From contig NZ_RCZG01000001.1 in the NCBI RefSeq assembly GCF_006439015.1, positions 372,001-436,000 of the forward strand: 64,000 nucleotides of DNA. The letters run 5' to 3'. Position 1 is the first letter of the stretch. Each line of letters begins with the position of its first letter. The notes under the pieces are model-generated. The model saw only the letters and a program-made list of their open reading frames with translations. It made no database searches and was not told the DNA's origin. Shown one piece after another: positions 1-8,042 of this stretch. A program made the position numbers and the translations under genes. Origin of the DNA: Mycolicibacterium hodleri. GTDB taxonomy: Bacteria > Actinomycetota > Actinomycetes > Mycobacteriales > Mycobacteriaceae.

Positions 1-1
1 C

Positions 2-1393
2 AGTGCACTGGCCGAGGGCATCACGTGGGGCTGGGAGAGCTTTCCGGAGTATCTGGATACGGTCGAGAAACGCGATCTGGCCGTTGACTTCGGAGTGCAG
101 ATCGCCCATGGCGCGGTGCGCGGTTACGCAATGGGCGAGCGCGGGGCACGCAACGAGCCGGCGACGGCGGATGACATCGCCGCGATGGCGCGGATCGTTC
201 AAGAGGCCGTGGAAGCGGGGGCGTTGGGCTTCTCCACGTCGCGCACCGAAGGCCATCGCGCCCTCGACGGGGAGGTCGTCCCCGGTACTTACGCAGCGGC
301 GGACGAATTATTCGGTCTCGGTCGTGCGATGGCGGCCGGCGGCCAGGCGGTCTTCGAGGTGGCGCCAGACGGTACGGCGGGGGAGCACCCGGATGCGCTT
401 CTCGGCGAGGTCGACTGGATGATCCGGCTGGCCGCCGAAATCGATCGTCCGGTCTCCTTCGCCATGGTGCAGACCCAGGGCAAGCCAGATCAGTGGCGCA
501 AGCAGTTGGACCTTGCCGGCGCCGCCGTGGACGACGGAATCAGGGTGCATCCGCAGTTCGCAGCCCGACCCTTCGGCATGCTGTTCGGCTTCCCGGGCTA
601 CCACGCATTCGACCATCGCCCCACGTTCCGCAAGCTCAAGGCCGAACTGGGGCGCGAGGAACTCGCGGAACGTCTGGCGGAGCCCGCCGTGCGCGGGGCG
701 ATTCTGTCCGAAACGGATCTGCCCGCCCAGGCGGTGCCGATGTTCGACGGGCTGTTCGCGATGATCCAGCACAGCATCGACAGCCTGTACGCGATCGGCG
801 ACCCGCCCGACTACGAGCCCACTCCCGACAAGACCGTGGGGGCGATCGCCCGGACTCGAGGCGAGGATCCGCTGGCGACGATGTATGACCTGATGCTCGA
901 GTCGAACGGGACGGCGTTGTTGATGCTGCCGTTCTTCAACTACGCCGAGGGCAACCACGACGCGATCTACGACATGATCTCCCACCGGGCGGCGGTGTCG
1001 GGCCTGTCCGATGGCGGTGCGCACTGCGGTCTGATCTGCGATGCGTCATACCCGACTTACCTGCTGACCCACTGGGCCCGCGATCGCAGCCGGGGGCCGC
1101 GGTTCTCCCTGGAGTACATGGTGCGAAAGCAGACCCTGGACACCGCGACACTGTTCGGTCTCGGTGATCGCGGGGTGATCGCCGTGGGCAAGAAGGCCGA
1201 CGTCAACGTGATCGACATGGACGCGCTGCAACTCGAGGTGCCCCGAATGGCATACGACCTGCCTGCCGGCGGGCGTCGTCTCATCCAGGGAGCCAGGGGA
1301 TACGACGCTACCGTGGTGGGCGGGGTCGTCACCCGACTCCACGGTGTCGACACCGGTGCCAGGCCCGGCAAACTGCTGCGCGGTGTCAGATAG
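2..1393 (+). CDS. N-acyl-amino-acid deacylase-type amidohydrolase (5' truncated by window)
   Basis: The frame is open from the first bases and ends in TAG at 1391-1393, so only the C-terminal ~463 residues are present. The sequence resembles the D-aminoacylase/N-acyl-D-amino-acid deacylase branch of the amidohydrolase superfamily: an early GITWGWESFPEY segment, then GFSTSRTEGH, a late DGGAHCG metal/catalytic-site-like motif, and a C-terminal beta-sandwich segment (GKKADVNVIDMDAL, then AYDLPAGGRRLIQGA). The family hydrolyses N-acylated amino acids or related cyclic amides in the cytosol; the substrate cannot be read. It lies 114 bp upstream of fmdB on the same strand, which suggests a local amide/nitrogen theme. 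An internal ATG at 95 is not the true start because homologous sequence continues upstream of it. Confidence 0.85.
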   Translation, partial: SALAEGITWGWESFPEYLDTVEKRDLAVDFGVQIAHGAVRGYAMGERGARNEPATADDIAAMARIVQEAVEAGALGFSTSRTEGHRALDGEVVPGTYAAADELFGLGRAMAAGGQAVFEVAPDGTAGEHPDALLGEVDWMIRLAAEIDRPVSFAMVQTQGKPDQWRKQLDLAGAAVDDGIRVHPQFAARPFGMLFGFPGYHAFDHRPTFRKLKAELGREELAERLAEPAVRGAILSETDLPAQAVPMFDGLFAMIQHSIDSLYAIGDPPDYEPTPDKTVGAIARTRGEDPLATMYDLMLESNGTALLMLPFFNYAEGNHDAIYDMISHRAAVSGLSDGGAHCGLICDASYPTYLLTHWARDRSRGPRFSLEYMVRKQTLDTATLFGLGDRGVIAVGKKADVNVIDMDALQLEVPRMAYDLPAGGRRLIQGARGYDATVVGGVVTRLHGVDTGARPGKLLRGVR

Positions 1394-1507
1394 CGGTGTA
1401 ATCGCGAATTTAGCTGCATCGCAACGACTTTTACCTCCGGGATGCGGTCTTACTGGTGACGTGCTGCAATGGACTCGACCCCCAAAGCGTTCGCGGAGGA
1501 GTGAGTC

Positions 1508-1792
1508 TTGCCAACCTACGGCTACCGATGTTCACCCTGCGGGGAGTTCGACGTGGTGCGCGCAATGGCCGAAACGGCCAAGGTGACGCCGTGCCCCGAC
1601 TGTGGGCAGCCGGCCACGCGGACGTTCGGTACGCCAGGCCTACGTTCACTCGACCCCGGGGTGCGTCGCGCGTTGGACACCGGTGCACGAAGCGCTGAGA
1701 ACCCGACGATCGTCTCCAGTGTGCCCGGACGTTCGCGTCGACCGACACCCATCACCCGAGATCCGCGGCACGCCAAATTGCCTCGTCCCTGA
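1508..1792 (+). CDS. fmdB: FmdB-family zinc-ribbon protein
   Basis: This 94-residue protein starts at a TTG supported by a GGAGGAG ribosome-binding site at 1495-1501. Residues 1-40 form a typical FmdB zinc ribbon: MPTYGYRCSPCGEF, then a second Cys pair in PCPDCGQ. The rest is Arg/Pro-rich and probably disordered. FmdB-type proteins were first described beside formamidase genes and proposed as regulators; the molecular role is not settled. Here it sits 16 bp upstream of the formamidase gene on the same strand, the classic arrangement, so the two are probably cotranscribed. Confidence 0.85.
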   Translation: MPTYGYRCSPCGEFDVVRAMAETAKVTPCPDCGQPATRTFGTPGLRSLDPGVRRALDTGARSAENPTIVSSVPGRSRRPTPITRDPRHAKLPRP

Positions 1793-1808
1793 CCGCAAGG
1801 AGTTCGTC

Positions 1809-3056
1809 ATGCCCGACGTCGTGTTCACCGTCGACCAGGCTCGTTCGATGCGCGATCAGACGGTGCCTGGACACAACCGCTGGCATCCGGACATTCCACC
1901 GGCCACGCGCGTACGGCCGGGACAGTCGATCCGGGTCGAGTGCCGGGAGTGGACCGACGGCCAGATCGGAAACAACGACTCCGCCAACGATGTTCGCGAC
2001 GTCGACCTGTCCCATGCCCACATGCTGTCCGGTCCGATCTACGTCGAGGGCGCCGAACCCGGTGACCTTCTGGTCGTCGACATCCTGGACCTAGGACCGG
2101 TGCCGCAGGAGGTCGGCGACCTTCCCGGGCAGGGCTGGGGATACACCGGGATCTTCGCCAAGGAGAACGGCGGGGGATTCCTCACCGATTACTTTCCCGA
2201 CGCCTACAAGGCGATCTGGGACTTCGCCGGGCAGAAGTGCTCGTCGCGTCACCTCCCGGGTATCGAGTTCACCGGCATCACCCACCCGGGGTTGTTCGGC
2301 ACCGCACCGTCGCCGGAACTGTTGGCGCGCTGGAACTCTCGAGAACGTGCGTTGATCGCGACCGACCCAGACCGGATTCCCGCGCTCGCGCTGCCGCCGC
2401 TAGAGGAAGCGGTCCTCGGCGGCACGGCTTCCGGCGAGACCCTGGCGGCGATCGGTCGCGACGGCGCCCGTACCGTGCCCGCCCGGGAGAACGGCGGTAA
2501 CCACGACATCAAGAACTTCACCCGCGGCTCTCGGGTCTTCTATCCCGTCCACGTGCCCGGCGCGCTGTTCTCCGGAGGCGATCTGCACTTCAGTCAGGGC
2601 GACGGCGAGATCACGTTCTGCGGTGCCATCGAGATGGGCGGGTTCATCGACTTCCACGTCGACCTCATCAAGGGCGGCATGGAAACCTATGGCGTGACGA
2701 CCAATCCGATCTTCATGCCGGGCAACGTCGAGCCTCGCTATTCGGAGTTTCTCACCTTCATCGGCATCGGTGTCGACCACGACACCGACACCCAGCTCTA
2801 CAACGACGCAACGGTCGCCTATCGCAACGCATGCTTGAATGCCGTGACGTATCTGCAGAAGTTCGGCTACTCGGGTGCCCAGGCGTACCTACTGCTCGGC
2901 GCCGCACCCATCGAAGGCCGCGTCAGCGGTGTGGTCGACATCCCGAACGCCTGCTGCTCGCTGTACCTGCCCACCGCGATATTCGACTTCGACATCCGAC
3001 CATCGGCATCGGGTCCGGTGAGAGCCGACCGTGGAAGCTGCGCCGTCTCGTCGTAG
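1809..3056 (+). CDS. fmdA: formamidase (FmdA/AmdA acetamidase family)
   Basis: The 415-residue protein hydrolyses formamide (possibly other short amides) to the acid and ammonia in the cytosol. Family hallmarks are the HNRWHPDIPP start region, VRPGQSIRVECREWTDGQ, the SGPIYVEGAEPGDLLVVDI strand, FTGITHPGLFGTAPS, and a GGDLHFSQGDGEI segment near residue 260. The length matches formamidases (about 410-420). The frame is open upstream, but ATG 1809 is preferred because AAGGAG lies at 1798-1803 and homology begins there (MPDVVFTVDQ). It follows fmdB at 16 bp. The last ~20 residues (from about DIRPSASGP) look less conserved than the core. Confidence 0.93.
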   Translation: MPDVVFTVDQARSMRDQTVPGHNRWHPDIPPATRVRPGQSIRVECREWTDGQIGNNDSANDVRDVDLSHAHMLSGPIYVEGAEPGDLLVVDILDLGPVPQEVGDLPGQGWGYTGIFAKENGGGFLTDYFPDAYKAIWDFAGQKCSSRHLPGIEFTGITHPGLFGTAPSPELLARWNSRERALIATDPDRIPALALPPLEEAVLGGTASGETLAAIGRDGARTVPARENGGNHDIKNFTRGSRVFYPVHVPGALFSGGDLHFSQGDGEITFCGAIEMGGFIDFHVDLIKGGMETYGVTTNPIFMPGNVEPRYSEFLTFIGIGVDHDTDTQLYNDATVAYRNACLNAVTYLQKFGYSGAQAYLLLGAAPIEGRVSGVVDIPNACCSLYLPTAIFDFDIRPSASGPVRADRGSCAVSS

Positions 3057-3067
3057 CTCCGACGGCG

Positions 3068-3673
3068 TCAGGCGGACCGAGGACCGCGAGTTGACGTGAT
3101 CGTGGTGACGAGTTCGTCGAGCTGACCTTCCCGCAGTGGGGGTTGCTCGAGCAGGGCGGCGATCGGCTCGCCCGCCACGAAGCGGTCAGTAAGTTCGTCA
3201 AGGTCGACGGGAACGCCGACCGGGTTCGCGGCGAAGCGGTCGCTGGACATGTCTTCGATGCTCAGGTCGGCGATCTGGGTGTCGATGAACGTTTCCACCT
3301 GCAGGCCGTCGGGGTCCAGGTAGTAGGCGGACAGGGTTCCGCCATGGTGAATGGTCACAAGGGGCACGAGGCCTGCGGTTTTCAAACGTCGGTAGTTGCC
3401 GAGAAGTTCACCGAGCGAGCGCATCTTGAATGCCAGGTGTTCCAAGCCGGGGGCCAGCGAGTTCGGTTCGCTTGGCGGGACGGCCATCAGCGCGATCCGG
3501 TGATGTTCCCCGTCGTGAGACAGGGCGGCGCCGCTCGCGTTTCGGTAATTCGTCCTCATGCCGACGAGCTGCTCGTAGAAGTCGATCTTCGCGTCGAGTT
3601 GCGCCGTTCGCAGGACGACGTGCGCCAGGGTGACGGGCGTGGGGGTGTCGGTGCGAATCGTACGAACGGACAT
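3068..3673 (-). CDS. VOC-superfamily protein, type I extradiol dioxygenase-like
   Basis: A 201-residue vicinal-oxygen-chelate protein. It opens with a beta-alpha-beta unit (LAHVVLRTAQLDAKIDFYEQLVG), then EHHRIALMAVP, LEHLAFKM and DPDGLQVETF; the His in LEHLAF and the Glu in QVETF sit where metal ligands are usual in extradiol dioxygenases. The C-terminal ~60 residues are an extra tail. Start ATG 3673 has AAGGAG nearby. It is divergent from the monooxygenase at 3774 across a 100-bp region holding a perfect palindrome. With the FAH-type hydrolase downstream of that monooxygenase, ring cleavage is the likely job, though a glyoxalase or lyase role cannot be excluded. Confidence 0.8.
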   Translation of the reverse strand: MSVRTIRTDTPTPVTLAHVVLRTAQLDAKIDFYEQLVGMRTNYRNASGAALSHDGEHHRIALMAVPPSEPNSLAPGLEHLAFKMRSLGELLGNYRRLKTAGLVPLVTIHHGGTLSAYYLDPDGLQVETFIDTQIADLSIEDMSSDRFAANPVGVPVDLDELTDRFVAGEPIAALLEQPPLREGQLDELVTTITSTRGPRSA

Positions 3674-3727
3674 CAGGGCTCCTTGGCTGCCGGGGAAGGG
3701 GTGGCACAGACCATGCTATCCGCATTA

Positions 3728-3742
3728 TGCAAGTCACTTGCA
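3728..3742. promoter_or_regulatory. perfect 15-bp palindrome, candidate operator
   Basis: TGCAAGT-C-ACTTGCA lies in the 100-bp divergent promoter region between the VOC gene and the monooxygenase. A related half site (GACTTG) follows about 10 bp later. The best candidate ligand is the TetR protein encoded at 5029 in the same cluster. Seen directly; binding is inferred. Confidence 0.5.
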
Positions 3743-3773
3743 GAAACATGCGACTTGCCGTATTTGTGGAGAC

Positions 3774-5006
3774 ATGGACATCGAGTCGGGGCGAGTCATC
3801 ATCTGCGGTGCCGGACCGGGAGGATCGGCACTGGCCCTGGTGCTGGCCAGCCGCGGTGTGCCGGTCACGCTGCTGGAACGGCATGACGACTTCACGCGTG
3901 AGTTCCGCGGCGAGTGGCTCAACCTGTCCGGCCGCAGGGCCCTCGAACAAATGGGCTTGGGTGCGGCGCTCGCGTCGGTTCCGACGCTGGCGCCCAGCGG
4001 AGCCACCGTGTTCGTCAACGGCCGAGAACTCTTCACCATGCACGCGGGGGACCCGGATGACGAACAAGATCACCTGCTGGTATCCCAACCCGCATTGCTC
4101 GCCGAGATCGTCCGCGAAGCCGCCGCGTACCCGAACTTCACCTTCGTGCCGCAGACGACGGTTCGAGGGGTGATTCGTGACCGTGACCGCGTCGTCGGAG
4201 TCTCCGCGACCCATCGTGGTGAACGGATCACCTACAGCGGTGACCTGGTCGTCGCGGCAGACGGTCGATCCTCGGTGCTGCGGCGCGCATCGGGTCTGCA
4301 GATATCCGCCGACCATGGCGGAGGCTACGACATGATCTGGTTCAAGGCGCCCCCGCCGGCGGACGTCGATCCTCGTGTCGGCTATCAGTTCCTCCAGCGG
4401 AACGGAACGGCCTTCACCCACCCACACCCCGACGGCGTACACCAATACGGATGGGCCTTCGCCAAGGGCCGCTCCGCAGAGTTGCGACGTGACGGCGGCA
4501 TCGCCTGGTTGGATGCCATGTGCAGCCATGTACCCGGGAATTTCGCGGATCACCTGCGGGCGATCGGGAATGGCATCGACGCCGCATTCTTCAAGATCGT
4601 GTCCCACCATCTCGCCGACTGGTACGTGCCGGGCCTGCTCATCATTGGTGACGCTGCCCATCCCATGTCCGCCGTAGGTGGCCAGGGCATCAACATGGCG
4701 CTGCGTGACGCGGTCGTGGTGGCCAATCTGCTCGGCCCGCTGCTTCTGAAGGGAGAGCCGAATCTGGCGATCATCGATGCGGCGGCCCGCGCGGTCGCCA
4801 CCGAGCGCGTGCCGGAGATTGCGCGCATCCAAGCTCTGCAGGAGCGTGGCTCGAAGGTGCTCAACCTCGAGACGAAGTCGGCGCAGTTCATGATGGAGCG
4901 TGTCCTGCCGCTGCTCGGCAAGCGCGCGGCACCCCTGCTGGCCCGCGGGGTCGGCACCACCCGGGAGTTCACGGTCGGTGTCACCGACGTGAAACTCGCG
5001 TTCTGA
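3774..5006 (+). CDS. FAD-dependent aromatic-ring monooxygenase (PHBH fold)
   Basis: A 410-residue flavoprotein hydroxylase. The FAD dinucleotide-binding motif GAGPGGSALALVLASRG is at residues ~12-28, and the second FAD motif GDAAHPMSAVGGQG at ~291-304, typical of class A NAD(P)H-dependent aromatic hydroxylases. ATG 3774 is preferred over upstream starts: homology begins there and GGAG lies just before it. It heads monooxygenase-TetR-SnoaL-FAH hydrolase, with a ring-cleavage-type VOC gene divergent. The likely role is hydroxylating an aromatic or polyketide-like substrate before ring opening. The substrate is unknown. Confidence 0.88.
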   Translation: MDIESGRVIICGAGPGGSALALVLASRGVPVTLLERHDDFTREFRGEWLNLSGRRALEQMGLGAALASVPTLAPSGATVFVNGRELFTMHAGDPDDEQDHLLVSQPALLAEIVREAAAYPNFTFVPQTTVRGVIRDRDRVVGVSATHRGERITYSGDLVVAADGRSSVLRRASGLQISADHGGGYDMIWFKAPPPADVDPRVGYQFLQRNGTAFTHPHPDGVHQYGWAFAKGRSAELRRDGGIAWLDAMCSHVPGNFADHLRAIGNGIDAAFFKIVSHHLADWYVPGLLIIGDAAHPMSAVGGQGINMALRDAVVVANLLGPLLLKGEPNLAIIDAAARAVATERVPEIARIQALQERGSKVLNLETKSAQFMMERVLPLLGKRAAPLLARGVGTTREFTVGVTDVKLAF

Positions 5007-5028
5007 GTGACGGATTCGAGGAGTTGTC

Positions 5029-5679
5029 GTGACTGACTCAGCAGACGAAATGCCTACGCCACCGATTGGGCGGCGGGAGCGCAAACGACGGGAGACCCGG
5101 CAGACGCTGGTAGCAGCTGCTCTCTCACTGTTCGACACCAGGGGTTATGACGACGTCACCGTGGTCGACATCGCAGAGAGCGCCGATCTGGATGCCTCGA
5201 CCTTCTTCCGCCACTTCGGCTCCAAGGAAGCCGTGCTCTTCACCGACATGGCGGATTTCGCCGATGGCATCGGCTCTGCTCTCGACGTGCGTCCAGCGGA
5301 CGAACCGCTGCTCGAAGCAATCCCTTGCGCGATGGTCGAGCTAGGAAGTCGACGGTTGCTCGATGTCGAGTTGGAGTTCTTGCGGGGCAAGCTGACCGAG
5401 TCGTCGTCCGCGCTGCGGTCGCTATCGTCCGTTTATCGCGAACGCATGGTCGACGCACTGGCGAACGCCATCGCCAGGCGGCTCGGCACCGACCCGACCA
5501 CGGATCCGGCACCGTATCTCGCGGCCACCGTCTGGGCCGCCTCATTGGACTTCTACCGTCGCCGGATCGTCGCGACGGCCACATCGGCCGAGCTCGCCGG
5601 AACGGCATCCGCCGAGCTGCTGGGCGACGTACTCGACATCGTCCGCCCGATCTGGCCGCACCTCGGATTGGCGGAGTGA
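5029..5679 (+). CDS. TetR-family regulator of ring-cleavage cluster
   Basis: A 216-residue TetR protein. The N-terminal HTH (about residues 17-65) reads RRETRQTLVAAALSLFDTRG, then DVTVVDIAESADLDASTFFRHFGSKEAVL; the rest is a helical ligand-binding domain. Start GTG 5029 has a GAGGAG site. It lies 22 bp after the monooxygenase and overlaps the next gene by 4 bp (GTGA), so it is inside the operon it probably controls. The palindrome at 3728-3742 is its most plausible operator. An aromatic CoA or ring intermediate would be a natural inducer (inference). Confidence 0.9.
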   Translation: MTDSADEMPTPPIGRRERKRRETRQTLVAAALSLFDTRGYDDVTVVDIAESADLDASTFFRHFGSKEAVLFTDMADFADGIGSALDVRPADEPLLEAIPCAMVELGSRRLLDVELEFLRGKLTESSSALRSLSSVYRERMVDALANAIARRLGTDPTTDPAPYLAATVWAASLDFYRRRIVATATSAELAGTASAELLGDVLDIVRPIWPHLGLAE

Positions 5680-6098
5680 GTGCCGTGACGTGTTCGTCGG
5701 GGCATCATGACGAGCTCTACGAACTGCTCATAGCGGGTTTTCACGCCCTCGACAACGGTGCCGCCGAGAGTGTGAGCACAACTGACGACTTCTCTTTGAT
5801 GCTCCCGCACACGATCATCGCCGGCGCCGCTTATGACGACTTTCTCCAGTCCAGAGCCAACGCGGATTACGTCACGCGCCACTGCGTCTCCAACTTCCGG
5901 GTCTCCAACCTCCGGCTCATCGAGGATCACACGACAACGGCCACGGTCGCCTATGTCGTCACGGCGTATCGGCTCTACACAGGAGATACGACCGCCAGCG
6001 CGACGGTGGCCGACTTCGTCGACGAGTGGGTCCGGGCCGATCAAGGGTGGCGCCTTCGCTCGCGTTCCATCTCGTCCCCGTGGCCGGTCCGGGCATGA
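5676..6098 (+). CDS. SnoaL/NTF2-like protein
   Basis: A 140-residue single-domain alpha+beta cone-fold protein, judged by length and pattern: an N-terminal helix (HHDELYELLIAGFHAL), then alternating strands ending TVADFVDEWVRADQGWRLRSRS. Start GTG 5676 forms GTGA with the TetR stop, and its own stop forms ATGA with the next gene, so it is translationally coupled on both sides. NTF2-like proteins act as isomerases, dehydratases, cyclases or ligand-binding accessories. In this cluster it may act on the hydroxylated or cleaved ring. The usual Asp/His catalytic dyad was not confidently placed. Confidence 0.8.
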   Translation: MSAVTCSSGHHDELYELLIAGFHALDNGAAESVSTTDDFSLMLPHTIIAGAAYDDFLQSRANADYVTRHCVSNFRVSNLRLIEDHTTTATVAYVVTAYRLYTGDTTASATVADFVDEWVRADQGWRLRSRSISSPWPVRA

Positions 6099-6910
6099 CG
6101 CAGCTGTTCGACCTCGGTGGTGCGGTCGCCCGCCGCGCCGGCGCGATGCTCGAAGTCCTCGGCGGCTGCGACAGTTTGAACGAACTCATCGTCACGCAAT
6201 CGCTTTCAGAGCTCGAGCACGCGCCCGCCATCGACCGCGTGCCGCTCGCGGATGTCCGGTTCGTGGCCCCAGTGCGGCCAACCCGCTTGTTCCACGTTGG
6301 TCTCAATTACCACTCACATCTCGCCGAGCTCGGGGTACCGACACCCAAGCGTCCCGTCTACGCCGTCGCCGCCAGCGGAGCCGCCCTGGCCGACCCTGAC
6401 TCAAGCATCCGTATCCCATCCAGCAACCCCCACGAAATCGACTATGAAGCCGAGTTGGCGGTGGTGCTCGGAGCGTCGGCCTCGGGTGTGGTCGCGAGGA
6501 ACGCGTGGAACGTCGTGGCAGGGATCACGGCGGCCAACGATGTTTCGGCCCGCGATCTGCAGCGCCTTGCGCTCGGCACCGGTGACCTCACCGCAGGCAA
6601 GATGCTTCCCGGGTTCAAACCACTCGGTCCTGGTCTGCTCACGGACGCCGCGCATGCGGGACCGATCTCGATCAGGCTTTCCGTCAACGGCACGGTGCGT
6701 CAGTCGGACGATTCCAGCCAGATGGTCTTCTCGGTACCCGAACTCATCGAGATCATCTCCCGTGATCACGCGCTGCAGCCAGGGGACGTCATCCTCACCG
6801 GTTCGCCTGCGGGTATTGGACTCGTCACCAGTAACTTTCTCCACACGGGCGACGTCGTCACGGTCACTCTGGGACCACTGCCCATGCTGCGCAATGTCTT
6901 TCACGGATGA
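6095..6910 (+). CDS. fumarylacetoacetate hydrolase (FAH) family protein
   Basis: A 271-residue protein of the FAH/2-hydroxyhepta-2,4-diene-1,7-dioate isomerase family, whose members hydrolyse or isomerise ring-cleavage products using a metal ion. Diagnostic segments are HVGLNYHSHLAELG, then HEIDYEAELAVVLG, where the two acidic residues bind metal, ANDVSARDLQ, GKMLPGFKPLGP, and GDVILTGSPAGIGL near the C terminus. Start ATG 6095 overlaps the previous stop (ATGA). As last gene of the cluster it probably takes the ring-opened product of the monooxygenase/dioxygenase steps; fumarylpyruvate-like or acylpyruvate-like substrates are possible. Confidence 0.92.
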   Translation: MTQLFDLGGAVARRAGAMLEVLGGCDSLNELIVTQSLSELEHAPAIDRVPLADVRFVAPVRPTRLFHVGLNYHSHLAELGVPTPKRPVYAVAASGAALADPDSSIRIPSSNPHEIDYEAELAVVLGASASGVVARNAWNVVAGITAANDVSARDLQRLALGTGDLTAGKMLPGFKPLGPGLLTDAAHAGPISIRLSVNGTVRQSDDSSQMVFSVPELIEIISRDHALQPGDVILTGSPAGIGLVTSNFLHTGDVVTVTLGPLPMLRNVFHG

Positions 6911-7231
6911 TGGCACCTTTGATGATTGGTTTCGAGGCCGCCCGCGCTCTAGTCAATACGCGGCCTGGTGCCGAAGACCCATGGCGACCGCATTGGGTAT
7001 TCGGTGACGGGGCACGGGCACGGGCACCCACTATTGGCGCGGTGGCGCCGAATGCTCTCACCTCCGCTGAACAGATGGGAGTCGCGACGCCGGTGATCGG
7101 CGCGGGAGCTGGTGATATCAGCCAGACGCATGCCGTGGTGTGCGGTCGTGCAGAATTGCCTACATGGCATCGACTTTCGCCCGTGACAGTTCCGACGACT
7201 CAAGGCGCGTGGTCTTCGCCTCCATGCCGCA
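6911..7231. other. gene-free interval
   Basis: 321 bp between the FAH gene and the cyclase. Frames here lack family resemblance and a convincing start. No strong dyad, repeat or RNA signature was seen. It should hold the cyclase promoter. Confidence 0.5.
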
Positions 7232-8041
7232 GTGACGCAACCGGTTCTGTCGATCCTGCTCGGCGTCTCGGTCGTAGCCGTCATCACGCTGATGATCCTG
7301 CTCATCGTCACGTCCAGGAAGCTCTCGGATGCCCGGCGGAGGCTAGAACGCGCGCGACGCGATCGGCCCACGAGGCGCCGCAGGCCGCGTGGCCTTGCAC
7401 CGTTCGCGATCAGAAAGACCTGGCGGACCGCCGAGATGTTGCGCGCCAAGGGAATTGGTGCGACCGTACGCAACTCGATCGAGGACCTGGCGGGATGGGC
7501 CAGCGTAGAGCGACCCGATCTCGCGCGGTTGGCGGCCAATGGAAACGTCGTCGTCGTATTCTCCGACATCGAGGGATCCACTGAGCGCAACGAGGCGCTG
7601 GGCGATCGTGAGTGGGTCAAGCTGCTTCAGCGTCACGAGCAACTCGTCCGTTCGTCGGTCGACGAGCACCGCGGTCACGTCGTGAAGAATCAAGGCGATG
7701 GTTTCATGCTCGCCTTCGGTGATCCCGAGAATGCTCTGCGCTGTTGCGCAGACGTGCAGCGAGAACTCGCCGGAAACCCGGATCGTTGGCAGGACATCAA
7801 GGTGCGCATGGGGATTCACATGGGATCGTCGGTGCGGCGAGGCGATGACCTGTTCGGTCTCAACGTCGCGATGGCGGCACGGATCGCCGGGCACGCCGAT
7901 GGCGGCGAGATCCTGATCAGTGCTGTCGTGCGTGACGCGATCGGGCCTGCCGATGGAATCGCCGTTGAGGGCGCGGAGGTCGTCGAGTTCAAGGGATTCA
8001 GCGGAACCTACGAGGTGTTCCCCGTCGCGCTCGGTGCGTGA
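7232..8041 (+). CDS. membrane-anchored class III adenylate/guanylate cyclase
   Basis: The 269-residue protein has one N-terminal transmembrane helix (about residues 6-27), a very basic linker ([20 protein letters not shown]), a short helical region, and a class III cyclase domain from about residue 100. Metal-binding Asp residues are visible in FSDIEGST (~110) and [11 protein letters not shown] (~150). The Asn and Arg of [12 protein letters not shown] are where catalytic residues are expected, so it looks active. One helix instead of six suggests it works as a membrane-tethered homodimer. It would make cAMP (or cGMP) at the inner face of the membrane. Start GTG 7232 lacks a clear ribosome-binding site. 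It converges on the acyl-CoA ligase with a 1-bp gap. Confidence 0.9.
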   Translation: MTQPVLSILLGVSVVAVITLMILLIVTSRKLSDARRRLERARRDRPTRRRRPRGLAPFAIRKTWRTAEMLRAKGIGATVRNSIEDLAGWASVERPDLARLAANGNVVVVFSDIEGSTERNEALGDREWVKLLQRHEQLVRSSVDEHRGHVVKNQGDGFMLAFGDPENALRCCADVQRELAGNPDRWQDIKVRMGIHMGSSVRRGDDLFGLNVAMAARIAGHADGGEILISAVVRDAIGPADGIAVEGAEVVEFKGFSGTYEVFPVALGA

Positions 8042-8042
8042 G

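Noticed and set aside
3408..5138. Long minus-strand open frame (576 codons) opposite the monooxygenase
   Set aside because: Antisense to an unmistakable flavoprotein; composition (Gly/Arg/His-rich) is typical of a high-GC shadow frame.
6907..7584. Plus-strand frame starting MMAPLMIGFEAARALV after the FAH gene
   Set aside because: Overlaps the cyclase in another frame and turns into low-complexity Arg/Ser sequence; the start overlaps the FAH stop only by chance.
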